NCBI GenBank assembly: GCA_947396885.1
Contig: OX377206.1
Span: forward strand, 85,929,960-85,993,959
Direction: 5' to 3'
DNA: 64,000 bases
DNA from: Heligmosomoides polygyrus polygyrus
Taxonomy: Eukaryota; Nematoda; Chromadorea; Rhabditida; Heligmosomidae
The translations under genes were made by a program, and so were the position numbers. The notes below the pieces were generated by a model that ran no database searches, was not told the DNA's origin, and saw nothing but the letters and a program-made list of their open reading frames with translations. Shown here one piece after another: positions 1 to 11,984 of this stretch (positions are counted from its first letter, which is position 1; every line of letters starts with the position of its first letter).

Positions 1-914
1 GGCATAAAAAACCGAAGCAATTCCTGTACCCTCATGGGGCAGCAACTCGACAAGCACCCTCTTATTCTTAGATGAATATTGCCACATTCATACTTCATGG
101 CATGAACATCGCCGAATGAGTCAGCTACACCTCTCTTGGGCTTGTAGTCATTGTGGCAAACGATCGCGGATCTCAATGGAAGGAAAATCACCTATGAAGG
201 CGGCGAAGAACAAATGGCTTTCTGCTCATCTAATCGACTCCATTGTTCATTCTGCTCTAAGCTCTAGTTTAAACTTGCGCCGCTGAGCGGCGTGGTACGA
301 CGGTCGGGATAGATGTCGACCGGGTGGGACCAAAATCGATATCTATGGCGATCGTGGTGCCTCGCCGCGTGGCTGCGCAGGTATAAACTAGGGCTAGCGT
401 ACACCTAGGAAGAACCTTACGAAAGCACTATGAAGGTATTACCATACCATAACAACGAACTGAGAGCACGATGTCCAGATTTAGATAATTCACGCGAGTG
501 AAAATGAGGTCATATGGAGTTCGGAATTTATGAATTTCTAAAGGAGACGTAAAGAAATAGTGTGGATATGCAAAGATATCCACAAGTATCGCCTTGTATC
601 CTTCTTATCGTATGCGCGCGCATGAGCATGGGAAGATGAGGTACAATGGTAGCCTGAAATCGGAAAGAAATCATCACACAAGTGGAACGAGCATTTTGGC
701 ACCGCTGTAACGTTGTCCTTTCATAAACTACACCGTTGTGCTTGAGCGCTCTACTAGAATCTCGAAGGCCCGCACCTACAGTGCACACTTCGGAAAAATC
801 GTAGAAGAGAGTAACACTTCAACAAAAACTGGGCGTGAATCAATGAAGCAGCTCAATGATATCGGTGTGGAGCCCAATATTTCTCCTATTTATAACTAAG
901 CAAATTCGAGTGGC
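1..914. other. No gene seen (except the small inverted repeat at 264-391)
   Basis: No conserved open frame, splice pair or recognisable repeat in 1-263 or 392-914. Minor open frames lack protein-like composition. Confidence 0.5.
264..391. repeat. Small inverted-repeat element
   Basis: CTAGTTTAAACTTGCGC at the left and CTAGTTTATACCTGCGC on the other strand at the right bound about 128 bp of GC-rich sequence. MITE-like; no other copy seen. Confidence 0.45.
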
Positions 915-1005
915 AACGAGCGGATTCGATCCCTCGATGTCTCCTGTTGCATCCGCCATCCCACCTCCTACGCCACCATTGCAGCGCCCCTTGCTCTTTA
1001 ATTGG
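915..1005 (-). other. tRNA-like sequence, probably SINE-derived
   Basis: The minus strand reads GGTGGCGTAGGAGGTGGGAT...GAGGGATCGAATCCGCTCGTTGCCAC. A- and B-box-like parts are at roughly tRNA spacing, but stems do not close well. Not a convincing tRNA gene. Confidence 0.3.
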
Positions 1006-1084
1006 CATTTTAGCATTTCTGAGGCAGAGGTGTTTCTTTCCATATGCAACGTTTATGTCATTCGGACCTTCTGCTGGATAATTA

Positions 1085-1706
1085 TCTGGTCATGCCAACC
1101 AAGCCTTCTATACCTTCCATTTGTAATTGCTGCGTTGATACCGAACTTAACTGGGAAGGACAGATCAATGACTTGGTCATAGGCTTGCTTTTGAAATTTA
1201 TTATATTTGCGAATTACGTATTCAAATCTACAATATTAATTTATTTATTTAATATGTTATATTTGCAGAAGTCAAACAATGAAAACTCACACGTGTAACT
1301 CAACAAATCAACATGCAGTTCTACAAATCAAACGACTATAGAACCAGTAATTGATATCACTTGTCGACTTGCCTCAGGAAAGATCATATCTAGGCATGAC
1401 ACTCTTGACGCACTTTTCGTAAGTTTTATGTATGCGCTACCTACTCTACATGAAAATGAGTTTCCATATGAACCTGTTTTTGGGCGGTTCAGGGCGATTT
1501 TTAGTAGACACCTCTAGTGTGCGAACTGGACGGATCAAATAACTGTTTCATAATCACTCCTTTGCTAGTGCACCTAAAGTGGCCACCCTATGAACTATGC
1601 AAGCATCAACGACTTTGAATCGAAAGTATGTAATATCGCGCAAATTGGAATGCAGGGCGCATCCCAAGCAGCGAATGATTGATTGCCGCCGTCCTTATCC
1701 TTTATG
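1085..1706 (+). mobile_element. SINE-A body and 3' end fragments
   Basis: 1085-1190 matches the body (gccaaccaagccttctatac ... actgggaaggacagatcaatg). 1640-1706 matches the 3' end (gaatgcagggcgcatcccaa ... gccgccgtccttatccttta). They may be the two ends of one copy separated by 450 bp of unrelated A/T-rich sequence. Confidence 0.5.
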
Positions 1707-2386
1707 TGTGAGCGTGAAATGATATGATGTGGGAAAATAACAGGGTGTGAAAGAATTATGGATGAATCAAAAAGGGGTAGCTATATGAATGCCCAATTTT
1801 AGGCGGCTCTACCTTTCAAGATTACATGGTAAAGAACGCCATTTCAGTTTTACCCCCTACCAATTAGAATGAGCCGGATGAGGATGGAAGGTGGAAAAAC
1901 GAGGTGGAAAGAGGAGCTCCGTAGGGTAGAAGTGTTGGAAGAAAGGCGAATGGACAATTGGCGTCATCGTGCTGAAGTGGTGTGGTGGGCACAATCTCAA
2001 AGGGCGGCGCGGCCATGGCGCCTTCCGACTTCTTGACCTCTGAGGCAGCCAAATTGAATCTCACTCCCATGGGAACAATTTGTTAGCTCGGGCGATATGT
2101 TTTGAATCAGGATATATGCACGCGGCCCGGTCCGCGGGGCCGTGGTAGTAGTTTCACACATCGCGGCTCGAGCATTCCATGTGAACTACGTTTGAAGGAC
2201 GTCTCAAAACGGCCTTCCTTCTGTGGAGCAGAGCGGTACGCTCTATCTCAATCCCTCCGTTACATAGGTATTCCAGCGGAGGAGCTCAAACCAGGACCCT
2301 TATCGTTTCCAGCCGATTCTTTGCTTTTTAATGTGAATCTCTATTGTCGGAATGGACACGTTTTCTCAAAGGCAAGACAGCCTTTG
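1707..2386. other. Unassigned, two short open frames
   Basis: A minus frame (2070-1864) and a plus frame (2102-2416) are open for 68 and 104 codons and are GC-richer than the surroundings. Neither shows a domain, nor a splice partner. The second runs into a MITE end. Probably chance. Confidence 0.4.
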
Positions 2387-2814
2387 GGATCTATCCTAGT
2401 TCGAGGGCCCACATAACTATAATAAAAAGTATGAAGTAAAATGAATTGAGACTTACCGAGCGGCTCCTTGAGAACGAGTTAAAACCTAAAATAAACCAAA
2501 AACGAATGAACAAACAAACAAAAATAAAAAGTCGCCGCGGTTTACAACGGTCTTGGCGGGCAAAGAGCGCGGAATGGAGGCATGCCGCATGCTGACCGCC
2601 GGCTGATATGTTATAACCAGGATCTAACATGATGAGGAGGTCACACAACCTTGCCGGCTCACAACCGCAACAAATGTAATTTTTTTCGTTTTTTTCTCTG
2701 TGACTTTTCTTGTTTACGTTCCATGTTGTTCTGTAGAGGCCGCTCGGTAGTCTCAAGTGCATTTGTTACATATAATACTTTTTACTTATGTGCCCCCCGG
2801 ACTAGGATAGATCC
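2387..2814. mobile_element. GGATCTATCCTAG-ended MITE, copy 1
   Basis: The ends GGATCTATCCTAGTTCGAGG and GGATCTATCCTAGTCCGGGG (other strand) are followed by CACATAAC/GTA and, further in, matching gagacttaccgagcggctcc / gagactaccgagcggcctct. 428 bp, no transposase. Confidence 0.75.
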
Positions 2815-3244
2815 GCCTTTGGTTTAAAACATTGTCATCTTCACCAAACGAATGGTTCTTCCAGCTAAACTGAGCTCATTTGGTTATTGGATTGCACTAT
2901 GAAGTTGTCAGCTGCTGACTGGCTTGTTTAACCTAGGTACTGTTTTCTGATTCATGTCGTTTTCTTGTTCTTGATCGATCGATTCTATTTTTTCTTTATC
3001 TTTCTTGAGGTTGCTTTTTTTTTGTAGGATGCCTAACTTCCTCAAGGAAGATGTTTTTGCCCTCGGTGTTGTTTGATCTAGACGTTTGTTTCACATTGGT
3101 AATCCATGTATTAAATATACACACATCGTCAACTTTTTAAATACAACCAATACACCTAAGCCATAATAAAAATGTCTACACTTTTGTAGAAGGCATGAAA
3201 TCAATATTCTTAAGGGTGAAATAATAAATGAGTAAATTTCTTAA

Positions 3245-3405
3245 TACAAAGATCGACTGGTTACCGCAAGCCGATGTATAGGTCAAATACGTACGCATTC
3301 AAATGACCTCCACGACGTCGCGTAGAATTGGAATATATGGCGCATCCCTAAAGTTTTTTGAGTGGTTAGCGCTTACTTTTGTTCTTCATCCTTTGGTTTT
3401 TTTTT
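3245..3405 (+). mobile_element. SINE-A 3' half, old
   Basis: Blocks actggttaccgcaagc, caaatacgtacgcattcaaa, acctccacgacgtcgcgtag and tatggcgcatccctaaag match the 3' half of the family. Confidence 0.65.
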
Positions 3406-3799
3406 AAGTTATTCAGTTTCAGGACTATTTTAGTTGTTCAGGGGCCAGGGTCAAGCGTGGGGTTCGATTTTTGCCGAAAATTTACGACCCCCCCCCCTCC
3501 CAGAGTGGGTCTGGTACGACCCCCCCCCCTTGTGTAAACCACCGTTTTATTTCCTATCCGCATCGAATTTTTTAAATTTTTATGCGGTTTTTGTACCGTT
3601 TAAAGGTCCTTCTTTCCAGGTGCAGCATCGACTGTGTCAGATTAGTTCAAGAAAGAGTGTTACTAAGTAACTGTTTAATTTAGTAATTTGTTAGAAAAAG
3701 CGCTGATAAAGGTTTTGTGTATGTAATCTTTTGATAATAATATTTTGTTTGTTTACAGTTGAAAGTAAAGCCCTTTTGAGAGCAGTTGTCAAATTAATC

Positions 3800-4345
3800 A
3801 CAACGAGTTCAACTTTTCAGGCTTTCCGAGCATCTCGTGGACACGGCACATTTTTGTACGTGAAGAAGCAACATCTGCATTCGAAATTGTACTCTGTAAA
3901 ATGCCGAGTGTCAATTTCTAAAGCTGACTTGAGTGCTTTGTCAACAAATTTTTTTAGTCACTCGGAAGCGATGACGGAACGGCAACCGTAGGATGGATTT
4001 TCCAGGAATGCCTACGAAGGCGTGGAGTTTCTCATTCGTTTCGCAAAGTTGTAAAAATTAATACAAAAAATGTTCCAAATAAAGATTGTATTACTTGTTA
4101 AAAATAAAGATTTTCTGCACCCAGATTTGGAGTCAATGAGAAGTTTCCATTTTTCAGTTTTTTTTTTCAGGAAGTCACGGAGGCGACAGTTTTCTACCTG
4201 AACGAGCGACATCTACGTCCTAAATTGCCGTCTATAAAATTTGAAGTGTCAATTGCTAAAGAAAATTAAGTGCTTTTCCTACAAGATTTTTGGAAGCACT
4301 CTTCGAAGCGATGACCGAATGGCAACCGAGAATGTACTTGTCACG
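3800..4345. repeat. Diverged direct repeat, two units of about 180 bp
   Basis: 3825-3990 and 4170-4345 share cacggcacatttttgtacgt / cacggaggcgacagttttct, gaagaagcaacatctgcattc / gaacgagcgacatctacgtcc, aagtgtcaattgctaaag and ctcttcgaagcgatgaccga. A weaker third unit may lie at 4630-4710. Confidence 0.5.
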
Positions 4346-5039
4346 GAGCTAATTTTCTCTCTTCTGCTGGAAACAGCATCAGAAAGTGAAGTTGTAACCA
4401 ATAAAGGTTGTACCCAATAAAGGTTTTAATTCACCGGTTGACACAAGGGAATAAAACGTGTTTTTGTGAGACATAAACATTCTGTTCCGTATAAACAGAC
4501 GCTCCGATTTGTATCATTTGCCGAAAAAATTCGACACCGTCAATCACATGGAAGCCGCTATTTTTACAAGCTGCTTTTTAAAGCGTAGAGCCCACACCTC
4601 TTACAGTTTTAAAAGTTTTGTGAATTTTTCAGAGATGTCGCACAAACTCCGAAATATGGTAGGTTACGTGGAGCCATTGCGCTCTCCGATATCACCGATC
4701 GCCACTGAAGGACGGACTTCTTGCGGCAAAAAAATTTCTACCTTCTGGAGGAAGAGCATCAGAGAGTGAAAACTGTACCATCTTAGAGTTCAAGATGTGA
4801 TTAATATACAATCATAAACTAAGCTTCTTCGCAGCGATCTCCGATATGATTAGGGCTGATTGCATTTAAATTTTTCGCTTTTCAAGAAAAATTAATTAAT
4901 TTTTACCTGAAGCAGATCACCCACACAGTTGAAATTTTGCCACAAAAATTTCAATTCTTGTTTAATGCACAGTGTAAAAATCATGGTTTTCTGAAACGAA
5001 TAGACTGGATCGACCACTGGTCGATATCGCACCGACGTC

Positions 5040-5765
5040 ATGGGAGCGACGAAATTCGACGTTCATAAAAATGACTATAACTCGGTAAGTTTTCCACAAT
5101 TTTAAAAAGCCAATGGCTTTTTAGAAACTACAAAAAAAGGTATTTCATACGATGTGAAAATCGGTTTTCAAAAACTAGATCTTCATACGGGGCGGAGGCC
5201 TTCGATTTTTGAGCGAAAAAAATTGAAGTGATTTTGTATAAACAATTATATCCCGGTAAGTTTTTCGAATTTTAAAAGATTTAATAGCGTTTTGAAAACT
5301 AGAGGAAATGCGCTTTCGAACCATGTAGGAATTAGTTTTCAACAGGGAGGTCTTCATAGAGGGCGGTGGGGGTTCGAATTCTGGTCCATTGTTGCAGAAA
5401 TACGTGCCAAAAATCGAACCCCCCCCCCGCCCCGTATGAAGACCCTTTTTTTGAAATCTGGTTCTTGTATAGTTAGAAAGCATCTTTCCTCTATTTTTCA
5501 AAAAGCAATTGAGATTTTTGAATTTCGAAAAACGAATCGAGTTATGATCAAATTTGCGAAGAACTGCTCGCAGACTCTGCACCGTCGATGCTGGAGTGAT
5601 TTCACAAATTTGATCATAACTCGGTTCGTTTTTCGAAATTCAAAAATCGTAATTGCTTTTTGAAAAATAGAGGAAATATGCTAAGTGACCATGCATAAAT
5701 CGTTTTTCAACAGGGAGGTCTTCATAGGGGGCGGGGGGGGGGGGTTCGATTTCTGGTCGATTTTT
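5040..5765. repeat. Degenerate tandem and inverted repeat block
   Basis: Units of roughly 120-180 bp recur: actcggtaagttttccacaa / cccggtaagtttttcgaatt / actcggttcgtttttcgaaa, each followed by gaaaactagagg-like and gggaggtcttcatagggggc-like text, with inverted units at 5420-5570. A G/C run follows most units. It directly abuts the truncated mariner. Confidence 0.6.
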
Positions 5766-5771
5766 GCCGAA

Positions 5772-6786
5772 ATTCATTAAAGAATCCACAGCACGTCAGG
5801 CAGCAGACCAAATTAACCACATATATGGCTTGGGATCTACTACTCATCGCGCCTGTTATGAGTGGTTCGGAAAGTTTTTAAAGGGAGATTATTCACTCGA
5901 AGACAAAGAAGGTCAGGAGGGCCAACTGAATTGGACGGCACTAAACTACTCCATCTTCTTCGTACCGATAGTAGGCAGACGACACGTCAACTGGCAGAGA
6001 AGCTCGAAGTGTCTCATAGGATAGTGGGAATCCATCTGAAGAATCTTGGCTTTCATGGAAATTTGGAGCTTGGATTCCACATGCCCTGTCAGACACTCAG
6101 AAAGGTCGACAGCTCTCCATCGCTGCTTCTCTTCTGTCCAGATAAGGAAGAAAATCGTTTCTTCCGCGGATTGTGACAGGCGAAGAGTCCTGGGTTCTGT
6201 GTGCCAACTTCCGAGGAAAAGGCAATGGGTACAAAAGGGAGAGAGCCCTAAGTCTGATCTCAAGCCCCATGTTCACGAACGGAAGATTCTCTTGAGTGTT
6301 TGGTGGATATCAGAGGAGTGATTTATCGGCAAACTCTCAGAAGTGGAGAGACACTTACTGCTGCCACATACAGTGGCCAACTCCACAAAGTCGTCGCAAC
6401 TCTCTAAGAAAACAGGCCGGAGACGTCAAAGGTGATGATCCTGCATGACGATGCAAAGCCACATGTTGCAAGACTCACAAGAAAAACAATAAAGGAGCTT
6501 TGCTGGGAGGTATGCCACATCCACCGTATAGCCCTGAACTCGCCCTTACCGAATGCCATTTCTTCCGTGCTCTCAAGCAAGAAATTGGAAAGAAATATTT
6601 TGAAGAGGATGAAGACGTCAAAAATTGGATTCAGCAATGGTTCGACTCCAGAACTGCAGTCTTTTAAGCGAGAAGAATTGGAAAATTGCCCAGTCTTTGG
6701 AGAAGTGTAGTGGAACAAAATGGAGTTTATCTCAGTTGATTTGACCTTGTAGTTGTGAAGTAATAAATCTTTGGAAAAAATGAAAA
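5772..6786 (+). pseudogene. mariner transposase pseudogene (bandit/irritans-like type)
   Basis: The N-terminal helix-turn-helix (RQAADQINHIYGLGSTTHRA, then CYEWFGKFLKGDYSLED) starts at 5772. The coding then moves between frames: LAEKLEVSHRIVGIHLKNLG, GEESW at the first catalytic site (normally GDESW, so Asp to Glu), HDDAKPH at the second and YSPELALTECHFFRALK at the third (Asp to Glu or Cys). It ends in GVYLS and a 3' end GACTTTTTTTTCCAACCTAA at about 6787-6808. The 5' inverted terminal repeat is missing; the element abuts a G-rich repeat. Mariners of this kind (bandit) are known from hookworms. Inactive by several shifts and lost acidic residues. Confidence 0.85.
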
Positions 6787-6809
6787 GACTTTTTTTTCCA
6801 ACCTAATAG

Positions 6810-8756
6810 TATAATACCAAGAGAGACATCGTCTTATTCTCGTATAGTGCAGTAACGTTTTATTTTGCATGAAAATTCGATTTTATGTAAAGTGTTGAAG
6901 TTCGTTGCCGTTTGAAATGAAGACACAGTATGTACTAGGATGGCACATCGTTCAGCCACTGAAATGCTCACATTTACCTTCATCTACTTTCTAACGAAGA
7001 AGGCAAATAAAAATCACCACCAAGTCGCGTAGCTTCTCTCTCTCCTTGGATCAGCTCATTGACAAGGAGAGGGTGTTTTTTGCAAGATACGCTCGGCTTC
7101 AAGAGGCGACGTGCCGTGTTTGTCGGGATGCAGAAGACGTGCAATAGACGTCGTGACAACGACATGACACGTGAATCGGGACCGGCAAACTGTCACAGAC
7201 GCTATGTAACATGCGCGCGGATTCAGAGGATCTGCCGCAGACTTTGTGCTGCATTCGATGGATACTCAGAAGACCTGATACAGGCTTCGAGCAACCAGCG
7301 TAAGTGTGCTTGAGTTTCATTCCGTTTCTGCTGCCGGCACATAATTAAGAGTAAGAGCATTGTCGTGGTAGGAAGAATGACTACAGGAATCAGACGAGTA
7401 CCATTGTAGTCAGTCAGTAGACGCATGCATTGATATCGATCAATGCTGAATGATTTTATTGTTGTTTCTGCAGATTAAGCACATTGGATTGGGACTCTCA
7501 TGGTCCGTTTCTCGCTGAATAGAGAACGTGGTCTGCGCTGATTGTCTGGTAAATAAACAATTCTGAAGTAAATTCATGAGAAGATTTTGACATCTTGGCG
7601 AAAATGGAATTTAAATTTCATTTCAAACGGGATGTCCTTATTTCTCTTTTTTCTTTTTCTCGCCTCTAAATTGTGATCCCGGCATGGATTCCAAGATATG
7701 AATGAAAATGGGTTGTCAGACGGCTAAAACTAGCCGGATTAATATCTGGCGCGAGCATCTATCTGTCTTCTGACACGCCACCAGCTATGCATTTATGAAT
7801 GATATCGTCGATCGCTGATTTGTTTGACATCCTCCGCAAGGATTTTATCATGAATTCCTTCAGATGAAGTGTTTTTCTTCTGTGGAACGGCTGCCACTTT
7901 GACATGGCAATAAATGTTCTGCAGAGTGTGTATGTATGTAATGGAGCCTTTTCTTCAAAAACATCACTCCAAGAAGACAGGAATATGATGCGTTGAAAAA
8001 ATTGAAGGAAAGGGAGTGTTTTAGCAAAGACATAGTCCGCCTAGACGATCCAATATTTCAGTTATGGGTACGTGTCGCGAAGGTGAGCAGCATTGGTAGG
8101 TAGGAGCGTGCCAGCTAGTAATAATCAAGCAGAGCACAGACCGAACATATGCCAGACGATCAGGATAACGACTGTACATTTTCCCACTGAATGGCACGCC
8201 CATTCAATACGGTCTGATTGGATGGAGCGTTGTCATCTCCCAATGCTGCCCGTCTTCATGACACATACCCAAATATATAATTTCCAGGGAATTTTAATAA
8301 AACTCTTGCACACAGCTAACCAAATCAGACTTAACTCATAGGTCACACGACACACTTACACAAATCAACCTCGGTCTGTAAGACGTTCACCTTATTCTAA
8401 GGAATCGTTTCTTCCACGTTTTCATCCCTGAGTCACTCCGAACTGTCAAGGAAAGACTTAGGCGTACAGGACTAGTTAGCACTTCGACAAAGGTGTTTTA
8501 TACAATCGACAGAGAATCGTAAGTAAACCGGAAACATGTTCAGGAAGATATGGCGAAATGAAGAGCAGAAAAGAAGACACGAGGCAAGTCACAGTAGAGG
8601 AACATTGCCCTTGAAGGAGAGATCATGATGACGTTCACAGGAGATGTAACACAAATATAATACATTCAGTTCACATGCAAGTGCTCCCTTGTACCAAGTT
8701 GGCCCAAGAAAAAACAACGGATTTTGATGCTCCAATATGTACACTGGATATGGAGG
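6810..8756. other. No gene seen outside the minisatellite at 7.1 kb
   Basis: AT/GC-mixed sequence without recognisable coding, element ends or RNA genes. Open frames are short and isolated. Confidence 0.45.
7110..7320. repeat. Minisatellite-like block related to 60.5 kb
   Basis: About five degenerate units of roughly 45 bp contain CAGAAGACGTGC, CATGCGCGCGGATTCAGAGG and a shared end ccgtttctgctgccggcac. The same unit and same end occur at 60.54-60.82 kb. Confidence 0.55.
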
Positions 8757-9000
8757 TGTGTTGCCCAGTCGAGAAGCCACAGGTTGTCGTGTGGGTCCGA
8801 AATCCCATTAAGGCTCGGCTCATAGGCCTTCGATTCCTCCATTGTCAGCTGTTCGGTTCCAGACTGGTTTGGGAAGGAAAACACTAAAATTTCAATCATG
8901 CGGCCACGCAAATCTTCCGCCTAGGCCAAGTACGCGCAGGAGTTGCCTCCATAATAGCTTGTAGCAGTAGAGTGCATGGCGCATCCGTCATTGAATGGCC
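8757..9000 (+). mobile_element. SINE-A, very old copy
   Basis: Blocks are visible at tgcccagtcgagaagccaca (head), gggtccgaaatccc (B-box region), ccagactggtttgggaagga and gagtgcatggcgcatccgtc. Many substitutions and small deletions. Confidence 0.55.
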
Positions 9001-9189
9001 ATTGAATGGCGAGATCTTTTAACCCATGTATGTTTAACCACCTATTCCGCTGTGCTTTTAAAAAGAATGGATATTTGTTTGGAAAGCGTAGAAGTGCTCT
9101 GACATAATTTTTTATCGAAACTTTTCATTTTTTACTTTCTCAAACATAAAGTACAGCCTCACAATGGTATAAATAACGCGCCCAAAATA

Positions 9190-10096
9190 TTAGGGAGGGG
9201 GGCAAAAGTAATGAGACAAAATGAAAAAAATCTTTATCTCTTTATAACTCAATTCCAACTCAACGATGCTGAGGAATGTGTATGCTGTTAAGGTCAATGA
9301 CTTGCTGCCATCGCTCAGCCAACTTCCTGATCCCATCCTTCCAGAACTGCTTGGGCCTGGTGTTGATCAACTGCTCGATATGGTTCTCAAGGACTGCTCG
9401 GTTCTTGTGTCCCATCAGACTAGGAAGTCCTGTAGGCTAAAGTAGTAGTGGTAGTCGCATGGAGAGATGCCCAGCGAATACGGTGGGTGAGGCATGTGAA
9501 CGTAGCCCAGCTGGCCAAGCTTCTCCGTGGTCACTTGTTCCCGATGGGGTGCGGCGTTGTCGAAGAGGAGAACCTTCTTGAAGCGCTGCGAATGAATAAG
9601 AGCGAGTCGCCGGCCCATCTCTTCTATTTCGTTCACCATGGCCTTGGAGTACATCGTGGTGCTCTTGGGAAACAGCTTCCGGTAAACCGATCCATGGGCG
9701 CAGACCCAAAAGCTCCAAAGATGCTTCTCGCCGTGAACATCTCGCCGAACGAAGGTTGGTAACAGGTCACCAGGCCTTATCCAGACTCGCTGCTTGGCCA
9801 GGGTTAAGGTAGAAGACGTACTTCTCATCTTGCGTGAATATTGAGCTCAGGCTGCTCGGGGTTGGGAACTGGCGAGATTTGCGCGACACAGGTCGACTCG
9901 TCAGACTGGGGTTTCGGCATGAGACAGACTGGGGTTTTGGCATGATTCTGGAAAGGGCGGAAGTGGTAACTTCTCAGATAGGCTTAAGTAAGTAGCATAC
10001 AAACATACAAATACGACAAGCACGAAACCAGACTCCAGCCACGAGATATGTGGACACGGCATGGGATGTCTCCTTACTTTTGCCCCCCCCCCCTAA
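9190..10096 (-). mobile_element. Deleted mariner-like element with G-tract termini, copy 1
   Basis: The termini TTAGGGAGGGGGGCAAAAG (left) and the matching right end (TTAGGGGGGGGGGCAAAAG on the other strand) are flanked by TA, the mariner target. The minus strand encodes DEKYVFYLNPGQAASLDKAW in one frame, then VYRKLFPKSTTMYSKAMVNE, LLFDNAAPHREQ (second catalytic Asp) and SPCDYHYYFSLQDF (third). The N-terminal DNA-binding region is absent although both ends are present, so this is an internally deleted, non-autonomous form of 907 bp. Stops and shifts are present. Confidence 0.88.
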
Positions 10097-10158
10097 TAGC
10101 ATGTTAGAACCTACGTTGGCGCACAACAGCGTACAATAGAATTGAGTCTAAAATGTAT

Positions 10159-10440
10159 AAGGAATAGAGGGAAAATGGTTGTTCATCCCCTTTTGGGATC
10201 CGCCACGCATGCTACTCCTCCTGGATTACGTGGCGGGGGGGGGGGCGCACTCAATGCGCATTTGGTATATACTTGCGACCTTCGATGGACAAGTCGCTGC
10301 TTCATCCTTTCCTGATGAGTCTGGTACCAATTCACCTGCCCCGAAGGCAAGTAACGCTTGATTGGCCTGGGTGGAAAATCCGAACCAGGAAGGGTGTACA
10401 CGACAGCCGGTGCCACCTTCGACTGCGCCATCACGCGACC
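10159..10440 (-). mobile_element. SINE-A, diverged full-length copy
   Basis: All blocks are recognisable from ccttttgggatccgccacgc to the head (cgactgcgccatcacgcg). A run of 13 G (10231-10243) replaces part of the tail region. Confidence 0.82.
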
Positions 10441-11339
10441 TCCTATTGAATAACGTGATTCCGCCACTACATATGGGCCAACCTGGTACAGCACTCTAAA
10501 ACAGAAGGATAGAACAAACAAAACAAATGAGATCAGGGTTGAAAATAAAGCTGTGTTGCGAGAAGCATCACTTCTTTCGGCTCAGATTCAAAACCGCAGA
10601 ATCGTTCGCCAAATTTCTCACATCCGTCGACGGCTGTCGGAAGTCAATGATATGCGACGATAACCTGAAGAGATTCTACAGAATAAACAGTTCAACGGCT
10701 GCAGATGAGTGAACGGTACCTGAACGCTCTCAGAGCGTCCTTCGATGCTTCGTTCGTCAGGTCCTTCGCAGACAGGATGAGCGGTGATAGTTCATAGGTC
10801 ATCGGCCGAGCTGAAAACAATAAAGCTGTGCTGCTACCAAGTATCTTCAGAACGACCTCAAAAGGCAAGAGTCTCTTCTGATGACTGCCTTAATTGCCTC
10901 CCCCCCCCCCTCCATCCAGATGTCATTTCATGAGACCAGTAATTGAGTGAGACCTCGATTGTCGCTGCGCGCGAGTATCATTGCAGCAGTAGATTGGATT
11001 CGCCATATTCGGATTATGAATGCGTTGGCACTGAATGATGAGGCGAAGGAGAACTTTGCTCCCCACAGAGATGACGATTTCAGAGTTTAGGCGAGATCCA
11101 ACATACAAAGGTAAATTTCACGCAATGCGTTTGTGTGGGGAAGAAGGTTGTGAAGACGATTTTTCTTCCTCATTTGTCTTACTGTAGCTTCATATTTCAA
11201 CGGAATTCTAGAACTAAGGTGGACTACGCCAAGGAAAGCGCAACATGTTGCCCTATCCTGAGTTGTTCACTGAAGAAATCCAGGCCTAGAAAGGAGTGCG
11301 CCCCCCCCCCCCCTAACCCGCATAGCGCCGAGTTTTTTG
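10441..11339. other. Downstream flank of pag-3; no gene seen
   Basis: Probably contains the pag-3 3' UTR next to 11340. C runs are at 10902-10912 and 11300-11312. AATAAA motifs (10545, 10824) are on the plus strand, the wrong strand for pag-3. Confidence 0.45.
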
Positions 11340-11462
11340 TCAGAGTTGGATGCTGTTCATACCATCGATCTCCTCCAGCTGCCCTGGGTGATGAGTCTCT
11401 CTGTGCCTCCGTCGATCCACCTTCCTCTGGAATGTTCGACCACACACGTCACAGGCGAAAGG
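11340..11462 (-). CDS. pag-3: pag-3 last exon: zinc finger 5 and stop
   Basis: Acceptor cctgtttcag precedes 11462. The exon reads [20 protein letters not shown], then [11 protein letters not shown] and a short tail MNSIQL, with TGA at 11342-11340 (123 nt, 40 codons plus stop). Finger 5 with its C-terminal HRETHH matches the family pattern (HRETQH in vertebrates). A GC-rich foldback element starts about 39 bp upstream of the acceptor. A run of C (about 11300-11312) lies just downstream of the stop, inside the likely 3' UTR. Confidence 0.95.
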   Translation of the reverse strand, partial: PFACDVCGRTFQRKVDRRRHRETHHPGQLEEIDGMNSIQL

Positions 11463-11500
11463 CTGAAACAGGGGAAGCTTTATAAATACAGTCCATACCA

Positions 11501-11964
11501 TTAGGCCTCGTGCATACTTCCCGTCGCCACGATGGAATCGCGGAGATGAGTTTTGCAGAGCGACGCGAAAGAATTTGAATTTCTCTGTGCTCGTCGCATC
11601 GCCCATCGCTCTGCAAGGGGTCGACGCGCGACGCGATGCATGTGTAGTAGCCAAATTGATCGAGCGACGCGATTGATCGATTCGGCCGCTACAAATGACA
11701 TCGTGTCGCGCGCCGCGTTCACACTAAACGACCCCCAAGAGAGCGCGACGGCGATCCGTTCAGGACCAATGCTAAACACCGCGCGCGGCGCGTAAAAGTA
11801 CGTCATGCCCGCGATGTGCGCGGGAAGCCATCGCGCATGCCGACCGCCACTGTTGCGGGGGCCGCGGCGAAATTTTCTTTGACTATTCGACCGCGTGCGG
11901 CGGAATGGCCATGAACTGAGCGCCGCGATGGCATCGCGGCGATAGAAGAATGCCCTTGGCCTTA
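11501..11964. mobile_element. GC-rich MITE-like element next to the last pag-3 exon
   Basis: Ends TTAGGCCTCGTGCATACTTC and, on the other strand, TAAGGCCAAGGGCATTCTTC, with CpG-dense GCGACGCG-type text throughout. Similar text starts at 57507 (tataggcctatgcacacttc). It ends 39 bp from the acceptor of the last pag-3 exon. No coding. Confidence 0.6.
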
Positions 11965-11984
11965 CATTGCCACTTATATGGTAA

